NCBI GenBank assembly: GCA_016932235.1
Contig: JAFGDF010000238.1
Location: 1-46,182 of the forward strand
DNA: 46,182 bases
Origin: Deltaproteobacteria bacterium
Lineage (GTDB): Bacteria; Desulfobacterota; DSM-4660; Desulfatiglandales; HGW-15
Direction: 5' to 3'
In this document: one piece after another, positions 41,447 through 46,182 of the stretch
Position numbering within the stretch: position 1 is the first letter of the stretch
Layout: each line of letters starts with the position of its first letter
The notes under the pieces: generated by a model
Database searches by the model: none
Seen by the model: the letters and a program-made list of their open reading frames with translations, nothing else
What the model was told of the DNA's origin: nothing
Translations under genes and position numbers: made by a program

Positions 41447-41619
41447 AACATCTATAACTTCTTAAAATAAAACCCGATTTCGGACGGAATGTTTCTCTGT
41501 TGGGTAGCCCATATCCGTTATGACATTTTTCTTCCATACTTCTTTTTTTACTGTTATATTTGACCGATAAGGAATCAGGATATAGGGAAACGAAATCTTT
41601 CCAGCAGGAGGACAATATA

Positions 41620-43851
41620 ATGAACTCTCACGCTGCACAGGGAGAACATCCGAAACCATCATTAGCTGGTGATCTCTGGGGAGGACTGGCCGCTATGCTT
41701 GTCGCTTTGCCATCCTCCATAGCTTTCGGGGTCCTTGTTTATTCAGCGCTCGGAAATGAATATGTCGGCATGGGAGCCCTTGCCGGTATAATAGGCGCCG
41801 CGACCCTCGGTATAGTCGCCCCTCTTGTCGGCAGAACCGGAGGACTGATATCCGCCCCCTGCGCCCCTTCAGCAGCGGTCCTGTCAGCACTTGTAGCCGG
41901 ACTCCTTGCAGGAGGACAGGAAGGTCTTACTCCGGAAAAAATCCCTCAGCTGATCGCCCTTACGGCTCTCTTTTCAGCCATATTTCAGTTCATCTATGGG
42001 GCCATAGGCGTCGGCCGATTAATCAAGTTCGTCCCTTACACGGTAGTCAGCGGCTATTTATCAGGGGTCGGAGTACTTATCGCTCTAGGCCAGATACCAA
42101 AACTCTTCAGCTTCCCGAAAGGAACGGCATTATTTGAGGGGCTTCTTTCACCCGGGCTATGGAACGCGCCGGGACTTGCCGTTGGACTTTTTACAATGGC
42201 GGTAATGATCACGACACCTTATATTACAAGGAAAATCCCGGCCGCCATTCTTGCCCTTATAGGCGGCATGTTTGCCTATTTTATGCTCGCCTTCTTTTTA
42301 CCTCAGCTCCTGGAGCTTCAGGATAACCATCTTATCATAGGTCCCATAACCGCTTCCGGATCTTTCCTGGGCGCAATGGCGTCCAGGGCAACCTCGCTGC
42401 TTTCTGTCGACATTGCCTCTGTAAGGCTGATACTCACCACCGCCCTCACCCTTTCGGTGCTTTTATGCGTCGATACACTAAAGACCTGTGTTGTGCTTGA
42501 TGCCCTTACCCGCAGCAGACACAACTCAAATCGTGAGCTGATGGGTCAAGGGATCGGGAACCTTGCCACATTCCTGGCCGGAGGCATACCGGGCGCCGGA
42601 ACCATGGGACCCACTCTTGTTAACGTAACCAGCGGAGGCAGGACACCCCGCGCCGGTGTCATCGAGGGGGTACTGGTTGTCATGACTCTTCTTTTGCTTA
42701 GCAAAGTCGTTGCGTGGGTCCCGATCGGTGCGCTGGCCGGAATCCTGCTCATCATCGCCTACCGGATGTTCGACTGGCGAAACATGCTGCGGCTCCTGAA
42801 ATATCCTGCCGGGCGCTTGGACTTCGCGGTAATAGCGGCGGTTATATTTACCGCAGTCAGTGTGGATCTGATAGCGGCTTCCGGTGTTGGTGTAGCTCTG
42901 GCAATCCTGCTGTTTATCCGGGATCAGATTCGTGGTTCTGTAATCCGCAGGAAAAGGGGTCTTGATCAGGTATCGTCAAAGACACGCCGCCTGGATGCGG
43001 AGAGGGCGATCCTGGATCAGCAGGGCGGACAGGCTGTGTTTTGTGAACTCCAGGGGAACCTTTTTTTCGGCACCACCGACCAGCTCTTTTCACAATTGGA
43101 GTCCGACCTCAGGACAAAGCGTTTTATTTTACTCGATATGCGTCGTGTCCAGTCTATGGATTACACGGCGGCTCACCTTTTCGAACAGATGCAGGCGCAG
43201 ATGGAGGAACGCGGAGGCAAACTGCTTTTCACGGGAATGCCTTCGGCGCTGCATGACCAACGCGACTTCGAGCGATACCTGGCGCAGCTTGGCGTGGTCA
43301 GGGAAGGCGGCGGGGTTATGGTCGCGGAGACGCTTGACGGCGCGCTCGAATGGATGGAGGAACGTATTTTAGAGGCATCTGGCCTTGTAAAAAAAGATGA
43401 GGAAAACCTTCTCGATCTGAAGGACTTCGACCTTTTTCGCCAGATCGACGAAAGGACACTCACGGGACTCGCCGACTGTGTGACTGAATTGTCGGTCCCT
43501 GAAGGAGACAAGGTTTTCTCCCAGGGTGATCATGGTGACGAGATATTCCTCGTTCGTAAAGGAAGCGTTCGGATACTTTTACCCCTTATGGGGAGCAAGC
43601 GCCATCACCTTGCAACCATTGGCCGTGGTGACTTCTTCGGCGAGCTCTCATTTCTTGATCGCACCTCGCGCTCCGCTGATGTTGAGGCAAAGGTCCCGAC
43701 TGACCTTTACGTTCTCTCACGCTCCCGCTTTAACGAGCAGAGCCATTCAGACCCGGTTGTAGGTGTCCAGGTCTTCGCCCGCCTGGCCCTCGCCATAGCG
43801 AGGCGGCTCCGCCACACGGACGCCGAGCTGCAGGCCCTTGAGGAACGGTAA
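41620..43851 (+). CDS. SulP-family anion transporter with STAS and cyclic-nucleotide-binding-like domains
   Basis: A 743-aa inner-membrane protein. Residues 15 to about 425 hold about a dozen transmembrane segments of the SulP fold (GDLWGGLAAMLVALPSSIAFGVLVYSAL, GRTGGLISAPCAPSAAVLSAL, YTVVSGYLSGVGVLIALGQIPKLF, GIPGAGTMGPTLVNVTSGGRTPRAG). A STAS domain lies at about 460-590 (FFGTTDQLFSQL, FILLDMRRVQSMDYTAAHLFEQM). The last 120 residues form a cNMP-binding-type barrel (FSQGDHGDEIFLVRKGSVRI, GDFFGELSFLDRTSRSADVEA). Likely substrates are sulfate, bicarbonate or another oxyanion. The start at 41620 is set by GCAGGAGGAC; an ATG 60 bases earlier lacks a site. Regulation by a nucleotide ligand is inferred from the C-terminal domain. 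Confidence 0.9.
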   Translation: MNSHAAQGEHPKPSLAGDLWGGLAAMLVALPSSIAFGVLVYSALGNEYVGMGALAGIIGAATLGIVAPLVGRTGGLISAPCAPSAAVLSALVAGLLAGGQEGLTPEKIPQLIALTALFSAIFQFIYGAIGVGRLIKFVPYTVVSGYLSGVGVLIALGQIPKLFSFPKGTALFEGLLSPGLWNAPGLAVGLFTMAVMITTPYITRKIPAAILALIGGMFAYFMLAFFLPQLLELQDNHLIIGPITASGSFLGAMASRATSLLSVDIASVRLILTTALTLSVLLCVDTLKTCVVLDALTRSRHNSNRELMGQGIGNLATFLAGGIPGAGTMGPTLVNVTSGGRTPRAGVIEGVLVVMTLLLLSKVVAWVPIGALAGILLIIAYRMFDWRNMLRLLKYPAGRLDFAVIAAVIFTAVSVDLIAASGVGVALAILLFIRDQIRGSVIRRKRGLDQVSSKTRRLDAERAILDQQGGQAVFCELQGNLFFGTTDQLFSQLESDLRTKRFILLDMRRVQSMDYTAAHLFEQMQAQMEERGGKLLFTGMPSALHDQRDFERYLAQLGVVREGGGVMVAETLDGALEWMEERILEASGLVKKDEENLLDLKDFDLFRQIDERTLTGLADCVTELSVPEGDKVFSQGDHGDEIFLVRKGSVRILLPLMGSKRHHLATIGRGDFFGELSFLDRTSRSADVEAKVPTDLYVLSRSRFNEQSHSDPVVGVQVFARLALAIARRLRHTDAELQALEER

Positions 43852-44166
43852 TCAGGACGGGCAAAGTCACCATGCATTACAAAGATTTTTTCTACATATA
43901 AAAATCTATAGAAGCAGGATAATTGCGTAAGGTACATGCCAGGCCTCCGGCTCGGAGAGCGGGCGGAATGCTTCTCGATTATTAAACCTTATCTGGTCCT
44001 GACAACAACTGAGATGTACGCCTCCGCCCGCCTCGTTAGGCATTATGCGTCAACCTTGCCAGGAACGAGTTCGACCGAAAAAAGAGCTCCCCATACTGCG
44101 ATCTTTATGCAATTTCCTGACCGGATGAGGCTGATTCAAAATAAAAAAGACAAAGTATTATTTAGA
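43852..44166. repeat. Gene-free spacer with a dispersed GCAATTTCCTG repeat
   Basis: Bases 44077-44136 match the repeat block at 32411-32475 and the inverted copy at 35516-35551 (ACTGCG, TATGCAATTTCCTGACCGGA). A 9-bp inverted repeat, GCGGGCGGA (43959-43967) with TCCGCCCGC (44023-44031), lies upstream. A 146-codon plus-strand frame across here is antisense to the next gene and is not supported. Confidence 0.55.
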
Positions 44167-44661
44167 CTATTTCATGGTGACCATCATGCTGATCTGGATC
44201 TCATTCTCCAGTGGCATAATGCTTATGTTGGCGGCGCGCTCCTCTTTTTCGTACACAAGCACAAACTGGCTACCCATTTTCATGGAAGTCTCTTCCGACC
44301 AGCCCCTTTCTGCCATCTCCTGACTGTAGGCACTGTGGACCTTGGAAGAGTCATCTTTAGTTGTCAGGGATACTGAATAGCCTTCAGGGATCTCCACGGC
44401 CATAATTGTCTTTGAGGGGCGGTAGATGAATACATCAGCGGGAAAACCATCAGGGATCTCAGATCCTTCCCCTGAGGTGACAGTGAACTTTCCTCCCTCG
44501 GTCTCGCCTTCGACTTTTATCTTATCTTCCGAGAGGTCCACGTCAGCCTTCGCTCCCGTTTGCTCTTCAATCTGCTTTTCTATTGCCTTTTCCTCGGCCG
44601 ATTTTCCGCACCCGAATGCCAGAAAAATAAAACACACTACACAAAGAAGAAATCTTGCCAT
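44167..44661 (-). CDS. Small predicted lipoprotein, unknown function
   Basis: A 164-aa lipoprotein. The signal peptide MARFLLCVVCFIFLAFGC ends in a good lipobox with Cys18. The next 20 residues are charged and helical (KSAEEKAIEKQIEEQTGAKADVDLSED), followed by a beta-rich domain (KIKVEGETEGGKFTVTSGEG, IMAVEIPEGYSVSLTTKDD, FVLVYEKEERAANISIMPLENEIQISMMVTM). The RBS AAAGGAG precedes ATG. It resembles short deltaproteobacterial lipoproteins of unknown role. Monocistronic by position. Confidence 0.75.
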   Translation of the reverse strand: MARFLLCVVCFIFLAFGCGKSAEEKAIEKQIEEQTGAKADVDLSEDKIKVEGETEGGKFTVTSGEGSEIPDGFPADVFIYRPSKTIMAVEIPEGYSVSLTTKDDSSKVHSAYSQEMAERGWSEETSMKMGSQFVLVYEKEERAANISIMPLENEIQISMMVTMK

Positions 44662-44830
44662 AACACATACACTCCTTTTATTGTTTACTCATTAAGCGAT
44701 TATACGATTTTTCTATCATTTTGCCATGTATAAAGCCAGACAGAATAATAGTGGTGAGGATATATACTCGTTTTTTAATGCCACAGTATAAAGAATTTGG
44801 TTTTTTTGTCAATTTTACATCAAATCCAAA

Positions 44831-45005
44831 ATCCACCATCAAATCTAAGACAATATAGTAATGATGCTGGATTTTGGCGTAACCCTGGTCACCAGCGAGG
44901 TGCTAGATGCAAGACGCCAAGGAGGGACGACTGAGGCGTATAAGTGATACGCCGCAAGAAGGAGCGATCGCAGGCAACGCAGCAGATGGCGCCTTGATGG
45001 TGGAT
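44831..45005. repeat. MITE-like unit with 12-bp perfect terminal inverted repeats
   Basis: ATCCACCATCAA at 44831-44842 is repeated inverted as TTGATGGTGGAT at 44994-45005, bounding a 175-bp noncoding unit. The left 107 bases match the repeat at 29544-29650. The inner part contains GGCGTAT-AAGTG-ATACGCC (44936-44954), a perfect 7-bp hairpin. The lack of coding capacity and the terminal repeats suggest a non-autonomous mobile repeat. Confidence 0.65.
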
Positions 45006-45059
45006 CAGGGAAATTTAAATTTATCTCCCTGTTCCCTTGTGTCAGGGGCCAAACTAAAA

Positions 45060-45372
45060 TTATCTGTCCGCTTCTTTGATCCGTAATGATGGCGAAAGAG
45101 TTAATTTTTTCATAAACGGATGTATTAAAAATTGATCTTTATTGATGAGAATTCTATTTAGATAGTACCCTAAGATCTCTATTTTACCTGCAAGCACGTC
45201 AGCACATTTTCTCCTTGATTTCGAAATGTTAGCCCCGTCTTATGTTTTCAACACAAAGCAATGCTAGGGATATATTATTATCATCTAGCACTGGAACATA
45301 TATTGCATCGATAGACATTCGGGCAAAAAGCTCTGTGTTGGATTTGCATCTTATGCTTTCAAATGTTATTGA
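45060..45372 (-). pseudogene. Frameshifted gene remnant abutting a MITE-like repeat
   Basis: On the minus strand 47 codons (SITFESIRCKSNTELFARMS continuing IDAIYVPVLDDNNISLALLC, VENIRRG) run from 45372 to a stop at 45229. A +1 shift near 45234 connects them to 57 more codons (ANISKSRRKCADVLAGKIEI, LGYYLNRILINKDQFLIHPF, MKKLTLSPSLRIKEADR) ending at 45060. Together they read like the C-terminal part of a real soluble protein, family not recognised. The upstream part ends within 10 bases of the repeat at 45381, which may have truncated it. Confidence 0.4.
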
Positions 45373-45380
45373 TCATAACA

Positions 45381-45518
45381 TTGACGGCTTCGTAAAAAGT
45401 CCCAAACCTCGTCACCCCGGCGCAGGCCGGGGTCCAGAAGCCATTGAAAATACTGGATTCCGCGATCAAGTCGCGGAATGACAAATAAGATAAATTTGAC
45501 TTTTTACAGGGCTGTCAA
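45381..45518. repeat. 138-bp MITE-like repeat with 21-bp imperfect terminal inverted repeats
   Basis: TTGACGGCTTCGTAAAAAGTC at the left pairs with GACTTTTTACAGGGCTGTCAA at the right (about 16 of 21 positions). Inside are two hairpins, CACCCCGGCGCAGGCCGGGG and GGATTCCGCGATCAAGTCGC plus its GGAATGAC tail. This combination of GTCACCCCGG...CCGGGGTCCAG and GGATTCC...GGAATGAC is a familiar dispersed repeat of deltaproteobacterial genomes. Target duplication is ambiguous. Confidence 0.75.
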
Positions 45519-45530
45519 CATTGATTATAA

Positions 45531-45710
45531 AATCCGGAAAAGCTTCAGGATCAGCTTAAAAACTATGTCCGGTCCATTCGCGGCAAGATGCAGTATCTTG
45601 TCCCAACAATGGCGATCTTTTCAGCCCAGGAAAATGAACCCACAATCTGGTGGTACAAGGCCATAATCGAATCCGGCATGGAATTTTATTTTCCACGGGC
45701 GGAAGGATAA
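45531..45710 (+). pseudogene. 3' remnant of an unknown gene next to the MITE-like repeat
   Basis: An open frame of 59 codons with no start, directly preceded by an in-frame TAA. It encodes PEKLQDQLKNYVRSIRGKMQ, YLVPTMAIFSAQENEPTIWW, YKAIIESGMEFYFPRAEG and a stop. The amino-acid pattern (Trp-Trp-Tyr, ESGMEFYFPRAEG) looks like a genuine domain end rather than random translation. Family not recognised. Confidence 0.4.
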
Positions 45711-45747
45711 TATTTTACGAAAAATAGTTATTGGTATGGAGATCAAA

Positions 45748-46182
45748 TGAAAAATTTCAAATCGCATCTGATTTATACGGGTATGTTCGGTTTTTCTGTT
45801 CTTTTGTTAAATTTTATTTTTAGTCCTTGCATATGGGCAATTGATTTTTCAGCGAACATCAAACAGGAACTGCTGAACCAAAAATTGGAAGGGGAAATAC
45901 ATGTATCCGGAGACTATTATCGGGTAACACTTTCTCCGCCGAATGCTGAAGAAAATACTCATCTTATTATCACTGTGGATCGCCGGAAGGGCAAAACATT
46001 TATCCTGAGCCCAGAAACCAATACGTATCAGGAACATGACAATTTTACCATTTCCGCCTATATGGCAGATCCGTTCCAAACCATTACACATCTTGAACAT
46101 ACCGTTATTAAAAAGAAAATCGGGAGCGAAACCATAGCCGGTTATGTCTGCGACCATTATGGATATTATGATCATGACTTCA
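45748..46182 (+). CDS. Exported protein of unknown function (DUF4412-like), 5' part
   Basis: 145 codons before the window ends. The N-terminus is a signal peptide (MKNFKSHLIYTGMFGFSVLLLNFIFSPCIWA, cleavage near residue 31). The mature part is beta-rich (LEGEIHVSGDYYRVTLSPPN, HLIITVDRRKGKTFILSPETNTYQEHD), then IGSETIAGYVCDHYGYYD. The order 'reading of a bound setting, then Tyr/Phe-rich, then IAGYxCDHY' resembles periplasmic DUF4412-type proteins, from memory only. The RBS GGAGATC precedes the ATG. Confidence 0.6.

Noticed and set aside
43936..44376. 146-codon plus-strand frame
   Set aside because: It runs antisense through the lipoprotein gene, which has a ribosome site, signal peptide and lipobox; the first part of the frame is repeat DNA.
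45242..45481. 79-codon plus-strand frame
   Set aside because: It is antisense to a better minus-strand remnant and runs into the MITE-like repeat; no ribosome site.
45849..46175. 108-codon minus-strand frame at the right edge
   Set aside because: Antisense shadow of the exported protein starting at 45748, which has a ribosome site and signal peptide.
1..46182. CRISPR array
   Set aside because: No run of regularly spaced direct repeats was found and no cas-like gene is present; the repeats seen are dispersed hairpins.

Overview
The window looks like part of a chromosome from an anaerobic Gram-negative bacterium, most likely a Desulfobacterota (deltaproteobacterial) lineage. Reasons: Kdo/LPS export genes (kdsA, kdsC, lptC, lptA, lptB) next to rpoN, hpf and PTS-type regulatory EIIA genes; a molybdenum transhydroxylase-like enzyme as in anaerobic degraders of phenolic compounds; a fused TRAP transporter; and dispersed intergenic repeats of the kind common in that group. 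No taxonomic search could be run, so this is inference.

Region 1 (1-12.6 kb, all minus strand) is an accessory catabolic and redox region. An IclR regulator with a palindrome at its own start is followed by a TRAP transporter (DctP, fused DctQM), a sulfatase-fold hydrolase with Thr where formylglycine should be, a phosphodiesterase-type alkaline-phosphatase-superfamily hydrolase, a CHVC thioredoxin, a thioredoxin reductase-like flavoprotein with a cysteine-less thioredoxin tail, and a pyrogallol transhydroxylase-like Mo enzyme that runs off the left edge. It reads as import and cleavage of an ester-type substrate, possibly linked to anaerobic phenol chemistry.

Region 2 (12.6-19.9 kb) holds a broken SRPBCC gene, a GNAT acetyltransferase and a small integrated phage-like or satellite element. 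The element has a repressor, a divergent near-consensus promoter, a run of small orphan genes, a strongly structured putative RNA, one frameshifted small gene and a tyrosine integrase 8 bp from the 3' end of tRNA-Leu(GAG). No structural, packaging or replication genes are visible.

Region 3 (19.9-29.4 kb, minus strand) is housekeeping: tRNA-Leu, secG, tpiA, gap, then rimI, a mannose-type EIIA, ptsN, hpf, rpoN, lptB, lptA, lptC, kdsC and kdsA. Region 4 (29.7-32.1 kb, plus strand) has a DUF39 sulfurtransferase-like gene, greA and a YqiA-like esterase.

Region 5 (32.1-43.9 kb) is a polyphosphate locus. A two-domain PPK2 (polyP:AMP phosphotransferase type), a helix-hairpin-helix basic protein and a metallophosphoesterase lie on the plus strand. 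They converge on a minus-strand run of ppk1, a CHAD protein, a ParA-like ATPase, a CYTH triphosphatase-like protein and sixA. A SulP anion transporter with STAS and cyclic-nucleotide-binding-like domains is divergent from ppk1. The ParA ATPase sharing a base with the CHAD gene is the most interesting arrangement here: it suggests a dedicated system for positioning or partitioning polyphosphate granules.

Region 6 (43.9-46.2 kb) has a small lipoprotein, two MITE-like repeat units, two gene remnants and the start of an exported protein cut by the right edge. At least four families of dispersed repeats or hairpins occur in the intergenic DNA, and one of them forms the C-terminal coding end of sixA.
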